Shown here one piece after another: positions 17,303-25,467 of a stretch of 64,000 nucleotides of DNA. Made by a program: the position numbers and the translations under genes. The stretch's first letter is position 1. Each line of letters starts with the position of its first letter. The DNA lies in contig JAJPGV010000015.1 of NCBI GenBank assembly GCA_021325635.1, forward strand, positions 62,001 to 126,000. The letters are read 5' to 3'. The notes beneath the pieces are model-generated. The model had not been told where the DNA came from. It ran no database searches and was given only the letters and a program-made list of their open reading frames with translations. This stretch comes from Chloroflexota bacterium (GTDB lineage Bacteria; Chloroflexota; JAJPGV01).

Positions 17303-17995
17303 ATGGCCGACGTTCGCACCCAAACCATCCTGGTGGTCGAAGATGACCCGCGGGTCGCCCGGCTGGTGCAGCGAGCGCTGCTGGAGGACGGCTACCAGGT
17401 GGAGCTCGCCTACGACGGTCTGCAAGGAGAGCAGACGGCCAAGCAGCAAGCCCTCTCGGCCATCGTGCTGGACGTCATGCTGCCCGGCCAAGACGGCATG
17501 ACGATGTGTCGGCATCTACGGCATACCGGCATCCGGACGCCGGTGCTCATGCTGACGGCGCGAGACGGAGTACCGGATCGCGTCCGCGGGCTCGACGCGG
17601 GCGCCGACGACTACCTGGTCAAGCCGTTCGCCCTGGACGAGCTGCTGGCTCGCGTCCGCGCACTGCTGCGGAGGCCCGCCGCAACGGGCGAACGGGCGGA
17701 GTATCTCCAGGTTGGCGACCTAAGGCTGGATCTCGACAGCCACGACGCCTGCCGGGCCGATCGGCCAATCGAGCTCACGACCAAGGAGTTCAGGCTCCTC
17801 GCCTACCTCATGCGGCACGCCGGGCGCGTTCTCACCCGCAGCCAGATCGTGGATCAGGTCTGGGGCTATGACGCGTCGGCCACCTCGAACGTGGTCGAGA
17901 CCTACATCTGCTACCTGCGGGACAAGATAGACCGCGACTTTGCCAGCCCGCTCATCCGCACGGTACGTGGGGCCGGCTACATGATCAAGCCGTGA
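17303..17995 (+). CDS. OmpR-family response regulator
   Basis: A 230-residue regulator with receiver acidic residues in VVEDD, phospho-acceptor Asp57 (IVLDVMLP), the VKPF lysine and a C-terminal winged helix ([10 protein letters not shown]). The frame extends upstream to 16913, but the domain begins at the ATG at 17303, next to a plausible promoter. Its stop overlaps the GTG start of the following kinase by 4 bases. Being divergent from the diheme cytochrome c gene with only 89 bases between starts, it may control that gene as well as itself. Confidence 0.93.
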   Translation: MADVRTQTILVVEDDPRVARLVQRALLEDGYQVELAYDGLQGEQTAKQQALSAIVLDVMLPGQDGMTMCRHLRHTGIRTPVLMLTARDGVPDRVRGLDAGADDYLVKPFALDELLARVRALLRRPAATGERAEYLQVGDLRLDLDSHDACRADRPIELTTKEFRLLAYLMRHAGRVLTRSQIVDQVWGYDASATSNVVETYICYLRDKIDRDFASPLIRTVRGAGYMIKP

Positions 17996-19290
17996 AGTCC
18001 ATCTTTGCGCAGACACGCTGGCGGCTGGCGGGTTGGAATCTGGCGGTCTTGGTCCTCACCATGGTGCTCCTGTGCGCCGCCATGTATGGGGCCTTCTATC
18101 GCAGCCTGCTCTCACAGGTGGACCGTAATCTCCAAGGCAACGCGCAAGAGACCATCCGCGAAGCCGGGGAGGACCAGGCCCATTTCGGTCGTGAAGGTTA
18201 CGAGGGTGGGTTCTTCGCACTGGTCGTGGACGGCACGGGGCAGGTGGTTGAAAATCCCCAACAGGTCCAACTGACGAGCCTCGCGCTGGCAAAAGGCGGC
18301 CAGTCAATGCATTTCGAGACGGTGCCGATCGCCGGCAAGACCAGCCGGCTCTACATACGGCCGCTATCCGCCGGCCCCTGGGCAGGCAGCAGCCTGGTGG
18401 TGGGCCAGAGCTTGGCCCCGGAACAGAACGCCCTGCACGGACTGCTGCTGGTGGTGCTGGCGGTTGGCGGCACGGGCCTGCTCGCCGCGCTATTCGCCGC
18501 CTGGTTTCTATCGGGCAAGGCGCTCAGCCCTATCCAGCGTGCCTTTCAGCAGCAGCGGGAGTTTACAGCCGATGCGTCCCACGAGCTTCGCACGCCGCTC
18601 ACGGTGATGCGCACCGCGATCGACCTGCTTGCGCGCCACCGCGACGAGCCGCTCAGCAACAATCAGGATCTGCTCAACGACCTCCGCACCGAGATGGAGC
18701 GGCTCGAGCACATCGCTTCGGACCTGCTGACGCTCGCCCGCTCAGACGCCGCCAAGCTGGAACTCGCAGTGGCCAACGTGGACCTAGGTGGCCTGGCAGC
18801 CGAATGCGTCCGGCGGCTCATCCCACTTGCCGGCGCCCATGGGGTCGCACTCCAGCTGGAGCGCGTCGAGCCGCTTCGCGTCGAGGCTGATCCCGATCGC
18901 ATCGAGCAGGCGCTCACCATCCTGCTGGACAATGCCCTGAAACACACACCGCCGCAGGGACAGGTGGCGGTGACCGTTCGCAAACACGGCGGAGAGGCGC
19001 TCATCGAGGTGCACGACAGCGGGCCGGGCATCCCGGCGGAGCATCTCGACCGCATATTCGATCGCTTCTACAGGGCGGATCGAGCCCGCTCGCGCGATGG
19101 CGGCACGGGACTGGGCCTGGCTATTGCCAAGGCGCTCGTGGACGCCCACGGCGGCCGGCTGGTGCTGGAGAGCAGGATAGGTCAGGGGACGACCGCGACC
19201 ATCGCGCTCAGGTTGGTGGCTGCGTCTTCACTCGCTTCACGAGTCGCTCACCTGGCGGGACGGCGCATGCATCAGCCGGCGCGGGACTAA
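17992..19290 (+). CDS. Two-component sensor histidine kinase
   Basis: A 432-residue kinase with two membrane helices (about 12-35 and 145-170) bracketing a roughly 110-residue outer domain. A short linker then leads to HisKA with [17 protein letters not shown], and to the ATPase domain with [15 protein letters not shown] and GTGLGLAI motifs. The start is GTG overlapping the regulator stop (GTGA), typical of paired genes. It resembles the small-loop CusS/BaeS-type sensors in length. The signal is unknown. It converges on the ferredoxin gene only 12 bases away. Confidence 0.92.
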   Translation: MKSIFAQTRWRLAGWNLAVLVLTMVLLCAAMYGAFYRSLLSQVDRNLQGNAQETIREAGEDQAHFGREGYEGGFFALVVDGTGQVVENPQQVQLTSLALAKGGQSMHFETVPIAGKTSRLYIRPLSAGPWAGSSLVVGQSLAPEQNALHGLLLVVLAVGGTGLLAALFAAWFLSGKALSPIQRAFQQQREFTADASHELRTPLTVMRTAIDLLARHRDEPLSNNQDLLNDLRTEMERLEHIASDLLTLARSDAAKLELAVANVDLGGLAAECVRRLIPLAGAHGVALQLERVEPLRVEADPDRIEQALTILLDNALKHTPPQGQVAVTVRKHGGEALIEVHDSGPGIPAEHLDRIFDRFYRADRARSRDGGTGLGLAIAKALVDAHGGRLVLESRIGQGTTATIALRLVAASSLASRVAHLAGRRMHQPARD

Positions 19291-19297
19291 GCCGGCT
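19274..19297. terminator. Bidirectional hairpin at convergent kinase/ferredoxin ends
   Basis: Arms AGCCGGC and GCCGGCT enclose a 10-base loop that includes the kinase stop codon. It sits between two convergent operons only 12 bases apart. Confidence 0.5.
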
Positions 19298-19302
19298 CGA
19301 CC

Positions 19303-19512
19303 TCAACTTTGCTCTTGCAGGATGAGCGCCAGCCGCGGGCATTCAGCCACGGCTTGGCGTGCATGCTCGATGAGCGCTTCCGGGATCTCGCCCTGCTCGA
19401 TAATCGGATAACCCCAGTCGTCGAGCTGGATCCGCTCCGGAAAGAGCTCGGCGCAGATGCCCTCCGCTGCGCATTTGATGGGGTTCACGCGCAGCACCGC
19501 CTTCATCTCCAA
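19303..19512 (-). CDS. Small 3Fe-4S-type ferredoxin
   Basis: A 69-residue ferredoxin with cysteines at 14, 20 and 58 (CAAEGIC and ECP). The second position of the usual four-cysteine pattern is missing, as in single 3Fe-4S ferredoxins of the P450-partner type. The LFPE and CP motifs support the family. It is the last gene of a five-gene minus-strand operon and overlaps the NuoF-like gene by 10 bases. It most likely passes electrons between the flavoprotein and the heme membrane protein encoded upstream. That route is inferred from gene order. Confidence 0.88.
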   Translation of the reverse strand: MEMKAVLRVNPIKCAAEGICAELFPERIQLDDWGYPIIEQGEIPEALIEHARQAVAECPRLALILQEQS

Positions 19513-20798
19513 CCACCCTCCTGATCCGGGATGGGCGCGACGGCGGCCGCCCGCAGCGCGGCCGGACAGGCCCCATGCCGCGCGTGCGCTTCGAGCTCAT
19601 CCGCGAACGTGTCCAGGCAGCTCTTCACCATGCCAACCGCGCCATCGGGATGCCGGCAGGCTCCGCGCCCAGCCACCTGCCCTGCCCAGCGACGCAGCTG
19701 GCCGGCATCGTTCCCCTTGGGGCGACCGAACGCCACCCGCCACATGACGTCGGCCATGGCATGCAAGCCGTGAACGCACGGGCCACACTGTCCGGCCGTT
19801 TCATCTGCCAAATAGCGCAGAATACGCGCCCCCTCGGCCAGGCCACAGCAGTCTCTCGGAAGCGCCAGCACTACCCCGCAACCCAGCCCGGCGCCCGCCG
19901 CACGCAAAGCGTCGTATTCCAATGGGAGATCTGCCGCCCGTCGCCACGGCAGCCACGCGCCAAAGTATCCGCCCACAAGCACCGCTTGCGGCGCTTCCGC
20001 GCGCTCCAGCCCGGCGAGGACCTGGCCGATGGTGGTCCCGAACTCCACTTCGCGCACGCGCACCTCATCTGCCGACCTGACAGTGAGCAAACAGGTCCCT
20101 GGGGACGTGGCGGTCCCTGCGGCGCGAAACCAGGTTTCGCCGAGGCGGGCGATGAGCGCGGCATGCGCCAGGCTTTCCACGTTCTGGACGAGCGTCGGCG
20201 CGCCATGAATACCCCGCTGGAACGGTCGGGGCGGCACGACCGTCGGCTTGGCATCGCTGCCATTTATGCGATGCACCGCGGCGGACTCTTCTCCGGCCAC
20301 ATACCGGTCGGGCGCGTCCACTATGCGGATGCGCGGCTCTTTGAGACGGGCCGAGCGGCGCTCGCGGATGGCCGCCTCAATGGCGTGTCGCGCACGCGTC
20401 ATCTCCCGACCGATGTACAGCACTATCTCAGAGGCCCCAACCGCCCGCGCACTGAGCACCGCGCCATCGAGCACGAGGTGAGGCCGAAGCGCCAGCAGCG
20501 TGCGATCCTTGGCGCTGGCTGGTTCGCCTTCGGCGGCATTGGCCAGCACTACGCCACCGCCGGCGGCTTGGGCCTGAACGGCAACCGTCCGCCATTTCGT
20601 GCCCACGGGAAAGCCCGCCCCACCTCGGCCGCGCAGGCCACTGGCCTCCAGCGTGGAGATGAGCTGCCAGCGATCCGCGTCCACTCGGAGCTCGGGCAGG
20701 GCTCCCAGGCGCCCAACGTGATCCGCCAGGGATTCGGGCCCATCTGTCCCGATGAGCAAGCGTGGCAGCGTACGCGCCGCTATGTCCGCGATCACCAT
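19503..20798 (-). CDS. NuoF-like NADH-binding flavoprotein (51-kDa subunit family)
   Basis: A 431-residue protein of the complex I 51-kDa family. The FMN/NADH glycine-rich motif GRGGAGFPVGTKW is at 57-69, followed by an SLBB-like region. The iron-sulfur region has Cys338, Cys341 and Cys381 (GQCGPC and GRGACRHPDG). The first cysteine of the usual C-x2-C-x2-C is Ala335, so one N3 ligand is absent, which I recall as common in the actinobacterial form of this operon. No other complex I genes are present. It probably oxidises NAD(P)H and feeds the ferredoxin and the membrane heme protein. Its ATG lies 3 bases after the upstream stop. Confidence 0.88.
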   Translation of the reverse strand: MVIADIAARTLPRLLIGTDGPESLADHVGRLGALPELRVDADRWQLISTLEASGLRGRGGAGFPVGTKWRTVAVQAQAAGGGVVLANAAEGEPASAKDRTLLALRPHLVLDGAVLSARAVGASEIVLYIGREMTRARHAIEAAIRERRSARLKEPRIRIVDAPDRYVAGEESAAVHRINGSDAKPTVVPPRPFQRGIHGAPTLVQNVESLAHAALIARLGETWFRAAGTATSPGTCLLTVRSADEVRVREVEFGTTIGQVLAGLERAEAPQAVLVGGYFGAWLPWRRAADLPLEYDALRAAGAGLGCGVVLALPRDCCGLAEGARILRYLADETAGQCGPCVHGLHAMADVMWRVAFGRPKGNDAGQLRRWAGQVAGRGACRHPDGAVGMVKSCLDTFADELEAHARHGACPAALRAAAVAPIPDQEGGWR

Positions 20799-20801
20799 GG
20801 C

Positions 20802-21791
20802 TCAGGCCGCCTCCGTGATCAGCTCACCGATCACCTGGTTGGAGGTCTGGCTGGTGCTCCGGAGCGTAATCGTCAGCTGCGTCTGGCCGCATTGGGCGGT
20901 AACAGCGTTTCCGATGCTTGCCGGCACCTGACAGATCTGTGTGCCATTGTGGGTGGCGGTAAGGTTGGCCTGACCCGCGCCGCTGCCAGTGACGTCGAGC
21001 GTCAGCTGCAGCGCCGGATTCTGCGTATCGGATAAGCTCACTTCCACCGTTCCGTCATTCGCCCGGATCAAGCTGCCCCGCAGCTGGTCATCGACCCCCG
21101 GGGCGAGGGTGTCGTTCGAAGCACTGTTCGCGGCCAGCACCGTGCTCGGCGTGCCAGCCATGCGCGCCCAGCCGGATTGCATTGGGCCGCCGGCCGTCCA
21201 GACCACCAGGCCGAGCGTGCTCAAGGCGCACACGCTTTGGCTGAGGAAGCGCAGGTTGGGGTGCTCTTCGAGGCCCAACCCGAGGCGCCAGAAGATCGCG
21301 GCCATGACGGCGGCGGCGCAACCGGCTGCGACGAACAAGAACCAGGCCGCATGGGGATCCGTTCCCGTTCCGAGGCTGTGCAGCATGGCCAGCGGCCAGC
21401 TCGCATAGGTGAGCCAGTGAATAATGCGCCAGGCGAGGTAGCCAAGGCGGTCACGCAACAGGCTGGTGAGCACGATGGCCAAGATGAGGTCGCCGGAGAT
21501 CACCCCCAGGCTCAGCCACAGAGGTCGGTAATCGGAGGCGAACGGGATGAGCGCCTTCAGTCCCAGAAATACCGCCGGATCGAACAGGGCCGTGACGATG
21601 TGAAGCAGCCCGAAGGCAACCAGGAAAAGAGAGAAATTCCGGTGCAGCGCCGCGATGAGAAAGCGCGGCCAGTCTTCCGACTTCCAGCGCGTGCTGGTGA
21701 CGATGCCCAGCACCACCACGCCGGTCAGCAAGATCAACGTGACGGTGCCAGCGCCACGGGTCGTGTACCACAGCGGACTCGGCTCAGACAT
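20802..21791 (-). CDS. Ferric-reductase-like heme b membrane protein with outer C-terminal domain
   Basis: A 329-residue protein. The first about 200 residues form six to seven membrane helices with two histidine pairs, each 13 residues apart (LHRNFSLFLVAFGLLH and IHWLTYASWPLAMLH), the bis-heme arrangement of ferric reductase/NOX/MsrQ proteins. A soluble beta-rich domain of about 110 residues follows; it has no FMN-binding motif that I recognise. It would carry electrons across the membrane from cytoplasmic NAD(P)H to an outside acceptor. It lies between ApbE and the NuoF-like gene with gaps of 9 and 3 bases. Confidence 0.87.
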   Translation of the reverse strand: MSEPSPLWYTTRGAGTVTLILLTGVVVLGIVTSTRWKSEDWPRFLIAALHRNFSLFLVAFGLLHIVTALFDPAVFLGLKALIPFASDYRPLWLSLGVISGDLILAIVLTSLLRDRLGYLAWRIIHWLTYASWPLAMLHSLGTGTDPHAAWFLFVAAGCAAAVMAAIFWRLGLGLEEHPNLRFLSQSVCALSTLGLVVWTAGGPMQSGWARMAGTPSTVLAANSASNDTLAPGVDDQLRGSLIRANDGTVEVSLSDTQNPALQLTLDVTGSGAGQANLTATHNGTQICQVPASIGNAVTAQCGQTQLTITLRSTSQTSNQVIGELITEAA

Positions 21792-21800
21792 CTCTCAACC

Positions 21801-22742
21801 TCACGCTGCCGCCCGCTGCTCTTCAAGCGGCTCGGAAGGCCACCCGCACACGGTTCTCGCAGCTCCATCCATGGCGACCAGCCGCGCCGGAAGGCCAATT
21901 GCCTCCAGCCAGCGCGGCGCATCGAGCCCCAGCACCACGGCCGCGGTGGCGGCCGTATTGGCATCGACACACGTTCCGGCAGCCGTGCTGACGGTCCGCC
22001 AGCACGGCTGTGCCGGCAAACCTGTACGCGGATCGATGATGTGATGCAGGCTAGCTCCCCCTCTGCACCAGTGACGCACCGTCGTGCTGGACGTTGCCAG
22101 TCCACCCGAGACAATGCCGACCCGCTGGCCGGCCCCGTCAATGCTCGCGTGGCTGTCGTCGGTCACCAGCACGGTCCAACCTTCGGCAGGGGCTTTGCCT
22201 GCTACCGCGATGTCACCGCCTAAGCTGACCAGCACGCCGCAGCCCGCGGCCGAAGCGGCGGCTTCAGCCGAGCGGTCGCAGGCCAGCGCCTTAGCGGTCG
22301 CACCCAGATCCAGGATTACCCCTGAATGCAGCCTGACGGTCCGCGCTACTCTGTCCAGCTGCACCAGCTGCCAGCCCGGCGTGGGCCGAATCTCGAGGCT
22401 CACCGGCGCCGTCTGACCGTGAGCGATCTCGAAATCACGGTCGTAGCCGAGGCGAATCAGGGCATCGCCGACGGTCGGGTCGACGACGCCGTCGGTCAGC
22501 CGCGAGGCGCGCAGCGCAGCCTCGATCGCGGCAGCGAACAGCGGACTTACCCCCAGTGTCGCTCCGCCGGCGGCATTCAACCGGCTCAGCTCCGAATCCG
22601 GCCGAAAGCGGCTGCAGGCCAGGTCGATCGCCTCGAGCTCGGTCCGAACAGCCTGAACGGCGGCGTCGAGGCGGCCATTATCGGTGGTTACGACTCGGGC
22701 GATAGTGCCCAGCGCTGTGAACTCGGTTGTTGCCAGATCCAT
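21801..22742 (-). CDS. apbE: ApbE-type FAD:protein FMN transferase
   Basis: A 313-residue flavin transferase that attaches FMN covalently to Thr or Ser of target proteins, using FAD and Mg2+. Family motifs seen: an early TALGTIARV, the CSRFRPDSELSRLN block, GATAKALACDRSAE, and the nucleotide/metal loop VSLGGDIAVAG. No signal peptide or lipobox is evident, so it may act in the cytoplasm or rely on an unrecognised signal. In this operon the likely substrate is a membrane component of the electron-transfer module. No classical FMN-binding domain with an SGAT motif is present; the small neighbour ending in SGGS is the best candidate. Confidence 0.9.
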   Translation of the reverse strand: MDLATTEFTALGTIARVVTTDNGRLDAAVQAVRTELEAIDLACSRFRPDSELSRLNAAGGATLGVSPLFAAAIEAALRASRLTDGVVDPTVGDALIRLGYDRDFEIAHGQTAPVSLEIRPTPGWQLVQLDRVARTVRLHSGVILDLGATAKALACDRSAEAAASAAGCGVLVSLGGDIAVAGKAPAEGWTVLVTDDSHASIDGAGQRVGIVSGGLATSSTTVRHWCRGGASLHHIIDPRTGLPAQPCWRTVSTAAGTCVDANTAATAAVVLGLDAPRWLEAIGLPARLVAMDGAARTVCGWPSEPLEEQRAAA

Positions 22743-22757
22743 GTCGCGGCCCTCGGG

Positions 22758-23042
22758 TTACGAGCCTCCTGAGACCGCCGCGGCACGTGAGCGGCGCCGC
22801 GCGAATGGCGCAGCGGCAGGCTGTTGGAAACTGGATTGGCCAATGCCTCGACTCTGAACCGTCGATCCGTTGGCGCTGTTCGTTGCGCCCAGTGCATGTC
22901 CGGGCTGATTGCTGGCGGCCATGACTGACACTGCTCCGAAGAGCCCGACTCCCACCACGCCGGCGGCAGCGGTCAACTTTTGCAGCCGGCGCAGGTCCTC
23001 ATCGCGGCGCGCTATCCGCGTTCGTCGTTGATCGTCGCTCAT
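22758..23042 (-). CDS. Small membrane protein with C-terminal SGGS, electron-transfer operon
   Basis: A 94-residue protein with a basic cytoplasmic N-terminus, one membrane helix (about 27-44) and an outside tail rich in Gln, Ser and Ala. It ends in AAVSGGS. It is the first gene of the ferredoxin/NuoF-like/heme/ApbE operon. I do not recognise a Pfam domain. The Ser-Gly-Gly-Ser tail resembles the Ser/Thr-Gly-Ala context flavinylated by ApbE, so a covalently flavinylated electron carrier is a reasonable hypothesis. The tail could equally be a structural linker. Confidence 0.65.
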   Translation of the reverse strand: MSDDQRRTRIARRDEDLRRLQKLTAAAGVVGVGLFGAVSVMAASNQPGHALGATNSANGSTVQSRGIGQSSFQQPAAAPFARRRSRAAAVSGGS

Positions 23043-23145
23043 GCCTACACGCTAACGGGGGGAGATTGGAACGAGCTGAGAGGAAGTCAAGAAACTCCCA
23101 AGAGCGCACGGCCCATGCGCCAGGCGCCGGCCGTGCATGGTCTCC

Positions 23146-24534
23146 CTAGCGCCCGCCGGCCGGCAGCACCAGCGGCGGCCTGGGCATTTGGGTGAAGTCG
23201 AAATCCTGGGTCAGGTCGCCGAGCTGCGGTGCATTCTCACGAACGTCCGGACGCGGGTCCGGACGGCCATCGGTGTTCGGATCGAGACGCTGTCCGCCCA
23301 GGAAATCGTCCTCGATCAACTTCAGGTAGGCGTCAAAGCTGAGGGTCTGATGATCGATGAAGCCCTGCTTGGCATACGGGCTGATCACCAACCCCGGTAC
23401 CCGCAGGCCGTAGCCATTCTCGTCGACGCTCGGCGGAGCCACGTGGTCGTAGAAGCCGCCCCAATCGTCCCACGCCAGGAAGATGGCCGTGCTGTTCCAT
23501 TCCGGTCCTTGCATGGCCGCGTTGATGAGCGCGGTCACGTAGGCCTGCCCGCGGCCGATCAGCGCCGGCGGATGTTCGCTGTCCGGCTGGCTGGGCGTTA
23601 TCCACGCAACGGCCGGCAGCGTGCCCTCTTTCGCCGCACGGTAGTAATTCGACAGGTCGGTGACGTTGGCCTGCTCCTGGTCGTCCTTCACGGTGTCGAA
23701 GAACGGCAGCGGGTTCCAAATGCCAGGCGTCTTGGCATTCTGGCGGACCGGAGCGCAGGCCATGGCATCGTCCTCACAATCCGGCTCGCTCCCGCCTTCC
23801 ACGTAGTACGCCCAGCTCACCTGGTGCTGGTGCAGGAGGTACGTCAGGTCCGTCCACGCGTAGTCTGGCGCCGGCCCTCCTCCCCTGCGGAAGTCAGGCG
23901 GGTTGCCGGGGTTTTGCAGCGCATTGCTGCAGCTGCTGGGGTCATCCGGCCTGCTGCAATGAGCGGACCAGGCGGAAACCATGAAGAGATGCGCAGGCAG
24001 GCTCCACGAGGCGTTGGGCTCGAACATGTGGTCCTGCAGGACGAAATTCTGCGCATAGGCCCAGTAGTTCGGGATCTCTCGCGCATCGTGCCAGCCCATG
24101 ACGTCGGGCGTGCTGCCTCCGGGGGTGCATTGCGGATCCTGTGGGTTACGGCAGGCCTGCTGCCGGCCCACGAGGGCCTGACCAATGAACCCGTCCATCT
24201 TGCCGCCGTCGATATCGGCGGCGGCGCTCGCTTCGCCGTGCGGGCCGCCGTGATTCAAGTCGCTGCCGTCGTGGAATGGCGCCACGCATTGGCCGGTGGT
24301 CGGATCCGGCACGCACACCGTGGGGACGCCATTTGCCATCGGGATACCATCTGCTCCCGGGAAGGTACCGAAGTAGCTATCGAAGGAGCGGTTCTCCTGC
24401 ATGATCACGATGACGTGCTGGATCTTGTGGATCCCGACGGCTTGAGCGTTGGCATGAGGAACCGCTGCCGCTCCGGTGGTTGTCCCGGCGAACAGCAGCG
24501 CGGCAAATCCGCACAACGAGCGAACCCTGCTCAT
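23146..24534 (-). CDS. Secreted phosphoesterase (phospholipase C/acid phosphatase family)
   Basis: A 462-residue exported protein with a signal peptide ending near NAQA. The family core [20 protein letters not shown] places it in the alkaline-phosphatase-superfamily phosphoesterases (phospholipase C/AcpA). These cleave phosphate esters outside the cell with a metal-bound catalytic centre. Further blocks seen are [28 protein letters not shown] and [18 protein letters not shown], which hold typical metal and active-site residues. The length fits the short, Tat-independent members. It is monocistronic. It may scavenge phosphate from phospholipids or other organophosphates; the substrate cannot be stated. 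Confidence 0.88.
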   Translation of the reverse strand: MSRVRSLCGFAALLFAGTTTGAAAVPHANAQAVGIHKIQHVIVIMQENRSFDSYFGTFPGADGIPMANGVPTVCVPDPTTGQCVAPFHDGSDLNHGGPHGEASAAADIDGGKMDGFIGQALVGRQQACRNPQDPQCTPGGSTPDVMGWHDAREIPNYWAYAQNFVLQDHMFEPNASWSLPAHLFMVSAWSAHCSRPDDPSSCSNALQNPGNPPDFRRGGGPAPDYAWTDLTYLLHQHQVSWAYYVEGGSEPDCEDDAMACAPVRQNAKTPGIWNPLPFFDTVKDDQEQANVTDLSNYYRAAKEGTLPAVAWITPSQPDSEHPPALIGRGQAYVTALINAAMQGPEWNSTAIFLAWDDWGGFYDHVAPPSVDENGYGLRVPGLVISPYAKQGFIDHQTLSFDAYLKLIEDDFLGGQRLDPNTDGRPDPRPDVRENAPQLGDLTQDFDFTQMPRPPLVLPAGGR

Positions 24535-24727
24535 GGCTCACCTCCATCAGGACGCCGCGGGCGCATTTCCGAGGAGGCGGTAGTCAACCGCCGCCTCTTC
24601 TCAACCCACTGTACGGCGCGCCGCTGAAGGATTGCCTCGAAACCCCTTAGCGTTTGCTGAAAAACAGCCTCGCGCCCCGGTGCGGTCGTGCATTCGGACA
24701 TACCGCCGCGCCGCCAACGCAATCGCG

Positions 24728-24752
24728 AGCCGGCCACCGAGAGTGGCCGGCT
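24728..24752 (-). terminator. Terminator hairpin after the 169-residue secreted protein gene
   Basis: Ten-base arms AGCCGGCCAC and GTGGCCGGCT enclose a 5-base loop, 10 bases beyond the stop at 24763. No marked U-run follows. Confidence 0.6.
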
Positions 24753-24762
24753 TGCGTCTCTC

Positions 24763-25272
24763 TCAGCCCTTGATCGCGATCTCCCCCGACGCGAGCGTCC
24801 CGCTGTAGTGCTCGCTGTACCCATCCTTGCCGGTGAACGTGACGTCCAACGCTCCGGCGCCTGGTCCGCCGGCGGTGACGGTCGCGGAAAAGCGAACGTG
24901 GTGCTTGGCGCCATTTTCATCGACCAGGCCGCCGCCGCCGGCGATGGTGGCGGTAGTCCCGGATACCGAGTAGGTGCGAATGGCGCCGTTGTAGTGCAAG
25001 CCGCTGGCCTCCTTGATCCGAAGATCGCCATGACGGCCATGCTTGCCGGCCTCGGGCCGCGCCACCACGCCAAAGTCGAGCGTGCCGTCCTCGCCTGACA
25101 GGCTGACGCTGCCGCGCCCACGGATCGAACCCTGCAGCCCGGCGACGGCGGATGGTTGGGGACTGGCTGAGGTGCTGGGCGCCGGGCTGTCCGCAAAGGC
25201 CGGCACAGCCACAGCCGGAGGCAGCAGCAGCGAGCCGGCGATGATGAGCGCACGCATCGATACGTTGACCAT
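24763..25272 (-). CDS. Secreted beta-rich protein (post-COAP-1-like)
   Basis: A 169-residue exported protein with a signal peptide (cleavage near AFA27), a short Pro/Ser linker and a single beta-rich domain. The domain has Gly-rich strands of the post-COAP-1 type (IRGRGSVSLSG, FSATVTAGGPGAGALDVTF, HYSGTLASGEIAI). Such domains occur in actinobacterial and chloroflexal surface proteins without known enzymatic role. The start at 25272 gives a good signal sequence; a second Met 5 codons on would also work. Function unknown. Confidence 0.7.
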   Translation of the reverse strand: MVNVSMRALIIAGSLLLPPAVAVPAFADSPAPSTSASPQPSAVAGLQGSIRGRGSVSLSGEDGTLDFGVVARPEAGKHGRHGDLRIKEASGLHYNGAIRTYSVSGTTATIAGGGGLVDENGAKHHVRFSATVTAGGPGAGALDVTFTGKDGYSEHYSGTLASGEIAIKG

Positions 25273-25467
25273 GTTTTATGACCTCACTTTCCTGATTGAG
25301 GTCACACTAGAGCGCCAGCCTTAGGTTGCTCTGAGGCGCTGCTGAAAGCGAGCTGAGAACGCAGTGCCCGCCAGCCATGGCGTTCCCGCCAGCAACGCAT
25401 CGGCCGGATCCTGCCAGGACGCTACGAGCTGGCGCGAATGCGGGGAGGCACCGAGCGGCAGCTGTTC

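Noticed and set aside
19575-21035. 486-residue ORF opposite the NuoF-like gene
   Set aside because: Shadow of a gene with clear FMN and iron-sulfur motifs.
23137-24627. 496-residue ORF opposite the phosphoesterase gene
   Set aside because: Shadow; the minus strand encodes a signal peptide and the conserved ENRSFD motif.
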